A stretch of 5,304 nucleotides of DNA from Bacteroidota bacterium (lineage in GTDB: Bacteria; Bacteroidota; Bacteroidia; Bacteroidales; Paludibacteraceae). The notes beneath the pieces were generated by a model. That model was not told the origin of the DNA and did not search any database. It saw only the letters and a list, made by a program, of their open reading frames with translations. Positions 1 to 5,304 of the stretch are shown here, one piece after another. Made by a program: the position numbers and the translations under genes. Position 1 is the first letter of the stretch; every line of letters starts with the position of its first letter. The DNA lies in NCBI GenBank assembly GCA_021804525.1, contig JAJZHJ010000128.1, positions 1-5,304 of the forward strand. Reading direction: 5' to 3'.

Positions 1-1201
1 CGTTTGAAAACCGTTGACGACGTGTACCTGTCATAATATCAGGCCTTTCTCGTTCATACGGCGTCATGGAATGGATAATGGCTTCTGTGGTTTTAAATAC
101 GTTTTCGTCTAAATCAACATCTTTCAGCGCCTTGCCGACACCTGGAATCATGGACGCAATGTCTTTAAGATTCCCCATTTTTTTTATTTGTTGCAGTTGG
201 CTTAGGAAGTCATTGAAATCGAACTGGTTCTTTGCCAATTTCTTGCTTAGACGACGGCTCTCTTCTTCATCATACATTTCTTGAGCGCGCTCCACAAACG
301 AAACGATATCACCCATTCCCAAAATACGGTCGGCCATACGTTCGGGGTAGAAAGTATCCAAAGCATCCATCTTTTCGCCTGTACCAACAAACTTGATCGG
401 TTTGGTAACCACAGAACGAATCGATAATGCTGCTCCTCCTCTCGTATCGCCATCTAATTTGGTTAGAATGACACCATCAAAATTGAGTCTGTCGTTGAAT
501 TCTTTCGCAGTGTTTACAGCATCCTGACCAGTCATGGAATCAACAACAAATAGAGTTTCCTGAGGTTGAACAGCAGCTTTGATGTTGGCTATTTCCTTCA
601 TCATTTGCTCGTCAATAGCTAAACGGCCAGCCGTATCGATAATCACCAAATCGTGATTGTTTTGCTTGGCAAATTTCACTGCATTTTGGGCAATTTGCAC
701 GGCATTCAGATTTCCTTCTTCCGAATATACAGGGACATTGACTTGGCTCCCAATAATTTTTAATTGCTCGATAGCTGCCGGACGATACACATCGCACGCA
801 ACCAGCAAAGGATTTTTACCACGTTTTGATTTCAATAGATTGGCAAGTTTCCCTGAAAAAGTAGTTTTCCCAGATCCTTGTAAACCGGACATCAAAATGA
901 CTGCCGGAGAACCTTTCAAATTCACATCGACACTCGAACCACCCATCAACTCGGCCAATTCGTCATGCACGATTTTGACCATTAATTGACCAGGTTGCAA
1001 GGAAGTAAGCACGTTTTGTCCCAGCGCTTTTTTCTTTACCTCATCGGTAAATGTTTTCGCCACTTTATAGTTAACGTCGGCATCAATCAACGCTTTCCGA
1101 ATTTCTTTCAACGTTTCGGCCACGTTAATTTCGGTGATGGTGCCTTGTCCTTTTAAGATTTTAAATGACCGTTCGAGTCTATCGCTGAGATTTTCAAACA
1201 T
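1..1201 (-). CDS. ffh: Signal recognition particle protein Ffh (SRP54), C-terminus cut off by window edge
   Basis: GTPase subunit of the signal recognition particle. With 4.5S/SRP RNA it binds hydrophobic signal sequences on ribosomes and docks with FtsY at the membrane for co-translational insertion. Reading from the ATG at 1201-1199, 400 codons are open to the edge. The N-terminal helical bundle (about 1-90) begins [16 protein letters not shown]. The G domain has the P-loop GLQGSGKTT (106-114), DTAGRL (189-194) and [12 protein letters not shown] (247-258, covering the G4 TKLD motif and the following DTRGGAA). GMGD at 295-298 leads into the methionine-rich M domain, which holds PGVGK and the RNA-binding SMTPxERxRPDI...TRRQR segment. 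The sequence stops just before the usual GSG, so roughly 40 residues are missing. The start is fixed by homology to the family N-terminus. There is no clear Shine-Dalgarno, which is usual in Bacteroidota. The promoter is at 1267-1297, giving a leader of about 60 nt. All GTPase motifs look intact. Confidence 0.97.
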   Translation of the reverse strand, partial: MFENLSDRLERSFKILKGQGTITEINVAETLKEIRKALIDADVNYKVAKTFTDEVKKKALGQNVLTSLQPGQLMVKIVHDELAELMGGSSVDVNLKGSPAVILMSGLQGSGKTTFSGKLANLLKSKRGKNPLLVACDVYRPAAIEQLKIIGSQVNVPVYSEEGNLNAVQIAQNAVKFAKQNNHDLVIIDTAGRLAIDEQMMKEIANIKAAVQPQETLFVVDSMTGQDAVNTAKEFNDRLNFDGVILTKLDGDTRGGAALSIRSVVTKPIKFVGTGEKMDALDTFYPERMADRILGMGDIVSFVERAQEMYDEEESRRLSKKLAKNQFDFNDFLSQLQQIKKMGNLKDIASMIPGVGKALKDVDLDENVFKTTEAIIHSMTPYERERPDIMTGTRRQRFSN

Positions 1202-1266
1202 ACGGATAATAAGTTACAGATAATACAATTAAAATGAAGCGTTCTCCCAATTTTTTGTTTAAGATG

Positions 1267-1297
1267 CAAAGTTACGATTTATCACGAACCTGTGCAA
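1267..1297 (-). promoter_or_regulatory. Bacteroidota-type promoter of ffh
   Basis: On the minus strand a perfect -7 element TAACTTTG (1274-1267) is preceded by TTG (1297-1295) with exactly 20 bp between them. This fits the Bacteroidota housekeeping sigma consensus TTG-N19-21-TAnnTTTG. Transcription would start near 1260, about 60 nt upstream of the ffh ATG. This is the best-formed promoter in the window. Confidence 0.8.
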
Positions 1298-1421
1298 TAG
1301 GAAAGAGGATGCGAAATTGTTGCATGAAAGCCGACAATGAGTAGTATAAGAAGATTTGATCAAAAGGACTTCTGAAAACACAAAACGCACTATTACATGA
1401 GGTAAAATAAGAGGATTATCT

Positions 1422-1429
1422 TAACTTTG
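1422..1429 (+). promoter_or_regulatory. Putative promoter -7 element for the glycosyltransferase leader
   Basis: TAACTTTG is a perfect match to the Bacteroidota -7 consensus TAnnTTTG and is followed by GCGCTC. No TTG lies at the expected 19-21 bp spacing upstream; the bases there read TGAGG. The -33 half is therefore weak. If used, transcription starts near 1436 and gives a leader of about 220 nt before the ATG at 1656. That is long, and it contains both tandem repeat units. Confidence 0.55.
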
Positions 1430-1468
1430 CGCTCTATTAGATGCACGAGAAAGCTTCACCGTTCTTTT

Positions 1469-1563
1469 ATGAAACGATCATCTACTCGAACATTCGTCAA
1501 AGCCAATGACAATATAGTATGCGAGTTCCATACATCCTTGAAGTTAGAAAATAAAAGACGCGT
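1469..1563 (+). repeat. Leader repeat, copy 1 (tandem unit)
   Basis: First of two tandem units of 95 and 92 bp. It begins with ATGAAACGATCAT (1469-1481), which matches copy 3 (5203-5215) at 12 of 13 positions. It carries a conserved block at 1519-1547. Within that block TTCCATAC-A-TCCTT differs from copies 2 and 3 at one base, and the 22 bp from 1526 to 1547 match copy 3 (5283-5304) at 20 positions. The middle of the unit is poorly conserved. GTATG (1517-1521) and CATAC (1529-1533) could form a five-pair stem around a seven-base loop. The function is unknown. Confidence 0.65.
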
Positions 1564-1567
1564 ATGA
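1469..1567 (+). CDS. Possible 32-codon leader peptide in repeat copy 1
   Basis: A short frame starting MKRSSTRTF and ending KRRV. Its TGA (1565-1567) overlaps the ATG of the next short frame (1564-1566) in an ATGA arrangement, typical of translational coupling. No Shine-Dalgarno is visible. I recognise no family. A competing frame inside it, ATG at 1519 to TAA at 1554, reads MRVPYILEVRK and is the one that resembles the peptides in copies 2 and 3. A frame of 22 codons at 1441-1509 also overlaps. Frames this short can arise by chance, so only the ATGA overlaps and repeat phase support it. Confidence 0.2.
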   Translation: MKRSSTRTFVKANDNIVCEFHTSLKLENKRRV

Positions 1568-1655
1568 AACTTGCATGTAAATTACTTACACCCAAGAATA
1601 TGAGAATGGTTGACATGCGAGTTCCATACGTCCTTAAAAGACAAATCATTCACGT
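1564..1655 (+). repeat. Leader repeat, copy 2 (tandem unit abutting the glycosyltransferase start)
   Basis: Starts with ATGAAACTTGCAT (1564-1576), matching copy 3 at 11 of 13 positions. It shares CCCAAG (1591-1596) with copy 3 (5231-5236). Its core ATGCGAGTTCCATACGTCCTT (1615-1635) matches copy 1 at 20 of 21 positions. TTCCATACGTCCTT (1622-1635) is identical to copy 3. The unit ends exactly where the glycosyltransferase ATGAAAAC begins, so the gene start sits in phase with the repeat starts (1469, 1564, 1656). This copy lacks the GTTAG end seen in copies 1 and 3. Confidence 0.65.
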
Positions 1656-1659
1656 ATGA
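1564..1659 (+). CDS. Possible 31-codon leader peptide overlapping the glycosyltransferase start
   Basis: A short frame starting MKLACKLLTPKN, containing MRVPYVLKRQ and ending IIHV. Its TGA (1657-1659) overlaps the glycosyltransferase ATG (1656-1658) as ATGA, and its own ATG overlaps the stop of the preceding frame. If translated it would couple ribosomes into the glycosyltransferase, which has no Shine-Dalgarno of its own. The PYVL segment recurs in frame in copies 1 and 3. No domain is recognisable. It may be a leader peptide or a by-product of a repeated DNA or RNA element. Confidence 0.25.
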   Translation: MKLACKLLTPKNMRMVDMRVPYVLKRQIIHV

Positions 1660-3338
1660 AAACAAAGACATTTTTCTTTTTTCTCCTTGCACTTCTCGCT
1701 GTCAATATGACTGGGCTGTTTGACGAAATATTTACTGGCGACTCGGCTCTTTACGCCTTGATTTCAAAGACGATGGTTACCTCCCATAATTATTGGGGTA
1801 TGTACGTCAATGGCAAAGATTGGTTAGACAAGCCCCATCTCCCTTTTTGGATTTGTGCTGCCTCCATGCAACTTTTAGGCATTAGCGGCTTTGCTTATAA
1901 ATTGCCTTCGGTATTGATCTTTTTTATTGCACTTTTATACACGTATCTGTTGGCCAAAAAATTCTATAACAAAGAGATTGCCTTTTTGTCGGTTTTACTG
2001 CTTGCTTCTTCGGTGCACATTATAGTTTCCAACAACGACACGCGTGCCGAAGCCATGTTGGTCGCATTCGTTATTGGAAGCGTTTATCATCTTTTTCGAC
2101 TCAGTGAAAAATTCACGATTAAGCACCTTTTACTTGGTGCTTTGCTGAGTGCTGCTGCCATCATGACTAAGGGAATCTTTGTGCTCATCATTCTTTATTC
2201 TGCTGTCTTTGGTCATTTATGGTTCACTAAATCGTACAAGAAACTTCTGTCCTTTCGTTGGCTTGTCGTTTTTGTATTGACGTTGTTATTTATTACGCCT
2301 GAGTTATATGCCCTTTACACCCAGTTTGACATGCATCCTGAGAAAGTTGTTTTTGGTCATACACACGTCTCAGGTATCAAATTTTTTCTGTGGGACAGCC
2401 AATTTGGCCGCTTTTTTGATACAGGCCCCATCAAAGGCAAAGGCGATATTTTCTTTTTCTTCCACACCCTTTTGTGGGCATTTGCACCGTGGGCAATCCT
2501 TGCTTATGCCGGACTCGGAAAATCTTTTTGGTCGATGTGGAAAAAACAGCCGTTACGTGAATATGTAACGCTACTGGGCTTCTCGGTTATGTTTTTCATT
2601 TTTTCTGTCTCTAAATTTCAATTGCCTCACTATACCAATATTTTAATGCCTTTTCTGGCAATTATTGTAGCAGCGTTTATCATCAACAATCTGCATAACA
2701 AACGTTTTGCCAAATTTTTCACCATTATTCAAACGACATATATCGCTCTTTATTTTATTGTCATTATTCTTTTGACGATCTTCTTTCGTCCCGACGCGTG
2801 GTGGCTGACTATTATTTTGTTCCTGATCATTGCTTGCATGATGGCTTACTTTTTGGCGTTTGAAAATAATAGAATTTATCAACTTATTTATCAATCGATT
2901 ATTGCGACCATGTTTTTTATGCTGTTTATGAATTTGGTTTTCTATCCCAGCTTGATGAACTATCAATCAGGTGCGCAAGCAGCTTCCTTTATCAATAACA
3001 CTATCGAGAACTATCCCGTTTATACGAACCAAAAGGAGTCATTGTTGGAGTTTTATACGAAAGCGCCGGTTACTTCGTTGCATGATTCTATTCCAAACTT
3101 AAATGAACAACCCATCGCAAGTCCCATGCTTTGTTATGCTGATACTGCTTTTTTAATCAAGTTACAAAAGCGAGGTTACACATGTACCGTTCTCGACTCA
3201 TGGAATCATTTTCATATTACTCAATTGAATAAAACATTTTTGAATTTTGCTACACGACAAAAGGCTGTGACCGAACGCTATGTTGTGTTTATCTCAAATG
3301 ATTCATTACCTAATCAGTATCAATCGACGAACGAATAA
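1656..3338 (+). CDS. ArnT/PMT-type integral membrane glycosyltransferase (GT-C fold)
   Basis: A 560-residue polytopic protein related to the ArnT/PMT_2 glycosyltransferases, which transfer a sugar from a polyprenyl-phosphate donor to an envelope acceptor on the outer face of the inner membrane. TM1 spans about 5-22. The first periplasmic loop carries GDSALYALISKTM (28-40), with D29 at the place of the usual catalytic acidic residue. It also has NGKDWLDKPHLPFW (52-65), matching the family's K-P-P-L-P-YW segment. NDTRAE (127-132) fits the conserved R-x-(D/E) region. Many hydrophobic helices follow to about residue 425, then a soluble tail of about 130 residues. The length is typical of ArnT-like proteins. 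The ATG at 1656 gives a complete first helix. Donor and acceptor cannot be deduced: no aminoarabinose, lipid A or polyprenyl-phosphate sugar genes are adjacent. The start codon overlaps a small upstream frame and lies in a possible hairpin. Confidence 0.85.
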   Translation: MKTKTFFFFLLALLAVNMTGLFDEIFTGDSALYALISKTMVTSHNYWGMYVNGKDWLDKPHLPFWICAASMQLLGISGFAYKLPSVLIFFIALLYTYLLAKKFYNKEIAFLSVLLLASSVHIIVSNNDTRAEAMLVAFVIGSVYHLFRLSEKFTIKHLLLGALLSAAAIMTKGIFVLIILYSAVFGHLWFTKSYKKLLSFRWLVVFVLTLLFITPELYALYTQFDMHPEKVVFGHTHVSGIKFFLWDSQFGRFFDTGPIKGKGDIFFFFHTLLWAFAPWAILAYAGLGKSFWSMWKKQPLREYVTLLGFSVMFFIFSVSKFQLPHYTNILMPFLAIIVAAFIINNLHNKRFAKFFTIIQTTYIALYFIVIILLTIFFRPDAWWLTIILFLIIACMMAYFLAFENNRIYQLIYQSIIATMFFMLFMNLVFYPSLMNYQSGAQAASFINNTIENYPVYTNQKESLLEFYTKAPVTSLHDSIPNLNEQPIASPMLCYADTAFLIKLQKRGYTCTVLDSWNHFHITQLNKTFLNFATRQKAVTERYVVFISNDSLPNQYQSTNE

Positions 3339-3399
3339 GTATCAGTTTTTTTAGTGAAATCGTAGTTCTGGCTGAACTCTTTGCTATGAAAAAACATAG

Positions 3400-3407
3400 T
3401 AACTTTG
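3400..3407 (+). promoter_or_regulatory. Promoter -7 element for the fsr unit
   Basis: TAACTTTG matches the Bacteroidota -7 consensus and is followed by GCGCCC. The nearest upstream TTG (3381-3383) is only 16 bp away, short of the usual 19-21, so the -33 element is weak. A start near 3413 would give a leader of about 30 nt before the ATG at 3446. It would also exclude the more upstream ATG at 3386, which lies before this element. Confidence 0.6.
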
Positions 3408-3445
3408 CGCCCGCAAAAAGAAGCGCTATTTTTAATTCCTCAACT

Positions 3446-4672
3446 ATGAGCAAAATAACAAACACGATTGTCAAGCCTGTCTATAATATACTGATTACCA
3501 CAAGTTTTTCTCATTTTCTGAATGACATGATGCAGTCGTTGATTTTGGCTGTATATCCCATGTTGAAAAGTAATTTTGATCTCAGCTTTGCACAGGTCGG
3601 ACTTATTACTTTATCGTATCAACTTACCGCTTCGCTTTTGCAGCCAATCGTAGGCATTTACACGGATAAACATCCCAAACCCTTTTCTTTAGTTTTTGGA
3701 ATGGCGTGTACATTAACCGGAATTTTACTATTAGCGTGGGCACCAAGTTATCCTTTCCTTTTATTGGCAGCAATGATCGTGGGTATGGGATCTTCCATCT
3801 TCCATCCCGAAGCAGCACGTGTAGCCCGCATTGCATCGGGTGGACATTTTGGATTGGCTCAATCAATCTTTCAGGTCGGTGGTAACTCGGGTGCTGCCAT
3901 GGGGCCACTTTTAGCAGCATGGATTGTCATCCCGCATCATCTGAGCAGCGTGAGTTGGCTCTCGCCATTAGCTTTTCTTGCCATGATTGTGTTGCTGCAA
4001 GTGAGCTTTTGGTATCGCGGACGTATTTCTCACTTTCAGAAAGCTCAACAGGAGAATCCCAGAGATGCGCGGTACTCGCATCGAAAAATTGTTTGGACGG
4101 TCATCCTTTTGTTGATATTGGTGTTTTCCAAGAACTTCTATCTAAGCAGTTTGAACACGTTTTATATGTTTTATCTGATTCAAAAGTTCCATATATCCAC
4201 ACAACAAGCGCAATACATGCTTTTTTTGTTTTTAGCTGCTTTTGCTATTGGAACACTCATTGGAGGCCCATTAGGCGATCGTATCGGACGAAAACGCATC
4301 ATCTGGTTTTCTATTGTAGGGGTTGCTCCTTTCACGTTGATGCTTCCACATGTGAATAGTCTTCTCTGGACAGGTGTTCTGACTGTGCTTATCGGATTAA
4401 TCTTAGCTTCCGCTTTCCCTGCTATTTTGGTGTTTGCACAAGAGCTGATTCCGGGTAAGTTTGGTATGATTTCGGGGCTATTCTACGGCTTTTCATTTGG
4501 TATGGGCGGATTAGGCGCAGCGGTTTTGGGAAATGTAGCTGATGGCTGGGGAATCAATGCTGTTTACGAGATTTGCAGCTTCTTACCCTTGTTAGGCATG
4601 GTTGCCATTTTTCTGCCGAATATCAAAACCAACACCATAAAAGGAAAATCGAATCTGAAAACGGCAAAATAA
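3446..4672 (+). CDS. fsr: Fosmidomycin resistance protein-like MFS transporter (Fsr)
   Basis: A 12-helix major facilitator, very close in sequence to Fsr of E. coli, a proton-driven drug efflux pump of the inner membrane; the natural substrate is uncertain. Hallmarks are SHFLNDMMQSLI (22-33), the loop 2-3 motif GIYTDKHPKP (70-79), GMGSSIFHPEAARVAR (113-128), QSIFQVGGN (139-147) and the second-half loop motif GDRIGRKR (277-284). I chose the ATG at 3446, giving 408 residues, because E. coli Fsr has about the same length. The in-frame ATG at 3386 would add 20 polar residues encoded by DNA that spans the promoter -7 element at 3400-3407. The next gene starts 27 bp after the stop and is probably co-transcribed. 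The fold and family are certain; fosmidomycin export by this protein is inferred from family only. Confidence 0.92.
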   Translation: MSKITNTIVKPVYNILITTSFSHFLNDMMQSLILAVYPMLKSNFDLSFAQVGLITLSYQLTASLLQPIVGIYTDKHPKPFSLVFGMACTLTGILLLAWAPSYPFLLLAAMIVGMGSSIFHPEAARVARIASGGHFGLAQSIFQVGGNSGAAMGPLLAAWIVIPHHLSSVSWLSPLAFLAMIVLLQVSFWYRGRISHFQKAQQENPRDARYSHRKIVWTVILLLILVFSKNFYLSSLNTFYMFYLIQKFHISTQQAQYMLFLFLAAFAIGTLIGGPLGDRIGRKRIIWFSIVGVAPFTLMLPHVNSLLWTGVLTVLIGLILASAFPAILVFAQELIPGKFGMISGLFYGFSFGMGGLGAAVLGNVADGWGINAVYEICSFLPLLGMVAIFLPNIKTNTIKGKSNLKTAK

Positions 4673-4699
4673 CTGATTTTTTACAAAGGCACTGAAATT

Positions 4700-5083
4700 A
4701 TGGAATCAAATGAATTTATCATTGCCATCAGTTCCAATCAAGAACCACTCCGACAAATCGAAGCTGTCAAAAATGTGCTGCAACAAACTTTTCCGAAAGC
4801 TGTTTTTTCTGATTTTGTTCCTACCAAAGCCATTGGCGATCATTACAAAACTCCTTTTTTCAATGGAGCCGCACGCATTGTGACATCGCTTTCGCTTGAA
4901 ACACTGACAACATTGCTCAAACACATGGAACAACAGGCAGGACGAACCCCTGAAATGAAAGCAGCCGGCATTGTTCCCATTGATTTGGATATCATTGTGT
5001 ACAATGGTTCCATCATTCACCGCGATTATACCCGTTTCCCTTTTGTGAGAAAAGCAGTGGATGCGCTTTGGCTGAAAAAATAG
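4700..5083 (+). CDS. Short divergent HPPK-fold protein (FolK-like), probably altered activity
   Basis: 127 residues resembling 6-hydroxymethyl-7,8-dihydropterin pyrophosphokinase, the folate pathway enzyme. IAISSNQEP (8-16) replaces the family's GSN start. KTPFFNGA (50-57) matches the Y-x-N-A pterin region, with N55 kept. HMEQQAGR (75-82) matches the helix before the catalytic loop. PIDLDIIV (93-100) carries the metal-binding D95 and D97. Ungapped comparison from residue 53 to 97 falls on the same numbers as E. coli HPPK. R82 is kept, but R84 is P, W89 is A and R92 is V; H115 is F and R121 appears lost. The protein is also about 30 residues shorter than E. coli HPPK. It is therefore homologous to FolK, but ordinary pyrophosphokinase activity is doubtful. 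It lies 27 bp after fsr with no clear ribosome binding site and probably shares that transcript. Confidence 0.75.
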   Translation: MESNEFIIAISSNQEPLRQIEAVKNVLQQTFPKAVFSDFVPTKAIGDHYKTPFFNGAARIVTSLSLETLTTLLKHMEQQAGRTPEMKAAGIVPIDLDIIVYNGSIIHRDYTRFPFVRKAVDALWLKK

Positions 5084-5125
5084 CTGTTTTTCCACTTTCG
5101 TGTGACAATTTTGGAAACAAAATTG

Positions 5126-5133
5126 TACATTTG
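5126..5133 (+). promoter_or_regulatory. Putative promoter -7 element for a downstream gene
   Basis: TACATTTG fits TAnnTTTG and is followed by CAATCC. It lies 43 bp after the HPPK-like stop codon. No TTG is at the expected 19-21 bp spacing; the area reads GTGAC. A start near 5140 would give a leader containing a 16-codon frame (5156-5206) and the third repeat copy. That parallels the arrangement at 1422-1655. Confidence 0.5.
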
Positions 5134-5202
5134 CAATCCTCAAAAAAAATTCAATATGTCAACTGCTTATATTCAAGCGATTGTCTATAACTTAATCAAA
5201 CG

Positions 5203-5304
5203 ATGAAACGAGCATTAAATCACGATTAAACCCAAGATAATGATTATTTGCGAACCAACGGTCAACGACCAAAGGGAGTTAATTCCATACGTCCTTGATG
5301 TTAG
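5203..5304 (+). repeat. Leader repeat, copy 3 (runs to window edge)
   Basis: Begins with ATGAAACGAGCAT (5203-5215), close to copies 1 and 2. It carries ACCCAAGA (5230-5237) as in copy 2 and ends with TTCCATACGTCCTTG (5283-5297) followed by ATGTTAG. The first 14 bases of that end block are identical to copy 2. Bases 5283-5304 match copy 1 at 20 of 22. The distance between the opening block and the core is about 18 bp longer than in the other copies. The repeat may continue beyond the window. It lies about 3.6 kb from the other two, again downstream of a promoter-like element. Confidence 0.6.
5240..5304 (+). CDS. Possible start of a small or larger reading frame, cut by the window edge
   Basis: From the ATG at 5240 the frame reads MIICEPTVNDQ and then RELIPYVLDV, and it is still open at the edge. 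The IPYVLDV part corresponds in frame to MRVPYILEVRK of copy 1 (1519-1554) and MRVPYVLK of copy 2. The substitutions are conservative at protein level (I/V, E/D). The frame is preceded by a 16-codon frame (5156-5206) whose TGA overlaps the ATG at 5203, which itself opens an eight-codon frame. I recognise no family, and it may simply be a leader of the next gene. Confidence 0.2.
   Translation, partial: MIICEPTVNDQRELIPYVLDV

Larger units (their letters stand above)
1202..1655. other. Divergent intergenic region between ffh and the glycosyltransferase
   Basis: This 454 bp region has no large gene on either strand. The left part (1202-1300) is the ffh leader and promoter. The part from about 1300 to 1410 shows nothing I can assign; an ATG at 1319 opens only a six-codon frame. 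From 1422 there is a rightward -7 element, then several very short frames and two tandem repeat units (1469-1563 and 1564-1655) leading directly into the glycosyltransferase start. I see no tRNA, no convincing intrinsic terminator and no insertion sequence ends. Confidence 0.7.

Noticed and set aside
657..989. 110-codon plus-strand frame antisense to ffh
   Set aside because: It is fully inside ffh, whose GTPase motifs are intact; the translation has no recognisable features.
1526..1547. Repeat end GTTAG as an integron attC-like or transposon end
   Set aside because: The bases do not fit the attC consensus with its paired boxes, and no terminal inverted repeats, target duplications or integrase/transposase are present.
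1469..1655. Tandem repeats as a CRISPR array
   Set aside because: There are only two adjacent units, conservation is split into two blocks with a diverged middle, and there are no uniform repeats with unique spacers or cas genes.
3340..3352. T run after the glycosyltransferase stop as an intrinsic terminator
   Set aside because: I found no stable GC-rich stem directly upstream of the T run.
3919..4359. 146-codon plus-strand frame inside the transporter gene
   Set aside because: It is out of frame with a clear Fsr homologue, and its composition is typical of a shifted frame.
5074..5092. GAAAAA/TTTTTC inverted repeat at the end of the HPPK-like gene, as a terminator
   Set aside because: The stem is almost only A-T, lacks a GC-rich base, and is not followed by a clean T run, so it is too weak to call.
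4706..5143. 145-codon minus-strand frame antisense to the HPPK-like gene
   Set aside because: It lies almost wholly opposite a gene with clear family motifs, is rich in Cys, His and Phe, has no recognisable domain, and looks like a codon-bias shadow.

Overview
The window looks like chromosomal DNA of a Bacteroidota bacterium, most likely Bacteroidales. The base composition is moderately AT-rich. Good matches to the Bacteroidota promoter -7 element (TAnnTTTG) sit in front of the genes. Purine-rich Shine-Dalgarno sequences are largely absent, and the proteins match that phylum in style. I cannot name the genus from the sequence alone.

Layout. Positions 1-1201 (minus strand) hold the first 400 codons of ffh, the signal recognition particle GTPase; its last few dozen codons lie beyond the left edge. 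A well-formed promoter for it is at 1267-1297. From 1202 to 1655 is a long intergenic region with two divergent promoters. Its right half contains two tandem, diverged repeat units of about 95 bp. From 1656 to 3338 (plus) is a polytopic membrane glycosyltransferase of the ArnT/PMT type (GT-C fold). From 3446 to 4672 (plus) is a major facilitator transporter that closely resembles the fosmidomycin resistance protein Fsr, with its own promoter. It is followed after 27 bp by a short, divergent member of the HPPK (FolK) fold family (4700-5083). From 5084 to the right edge comes another promoter-like element and a third copy of the repeat seen upstream of the glycosyltransferase, presumably the leader of a gene outside the window.

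How the genes relate. ffh is a housekeeping gene transcribed away from the rest. The glycosyltransferase probably modifies an envelope lipid or glycan. fsr and the HPPK-like gene look like one transcription unit, but nothing in the sequence explains a joint function. The HPPK-like protein keeps the metal-binding D-x-D and a few pterin-pocket positions but has lost most nucleotide-binding and loop residues.

The main unexplained signal is the repeat family at 1469-1563, 1564-1655 and 5203-5304. Each copy starts with ATGAAAC and ends in a strongly conserved block around TTCCATACGTCCTT. Two copies form small reading frames that overlap head to tail through ATGA and run into the glycosyltransferase start codon. 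This suggests a shared leader or translationally coupled leader peptides, but it is inference from three copies.
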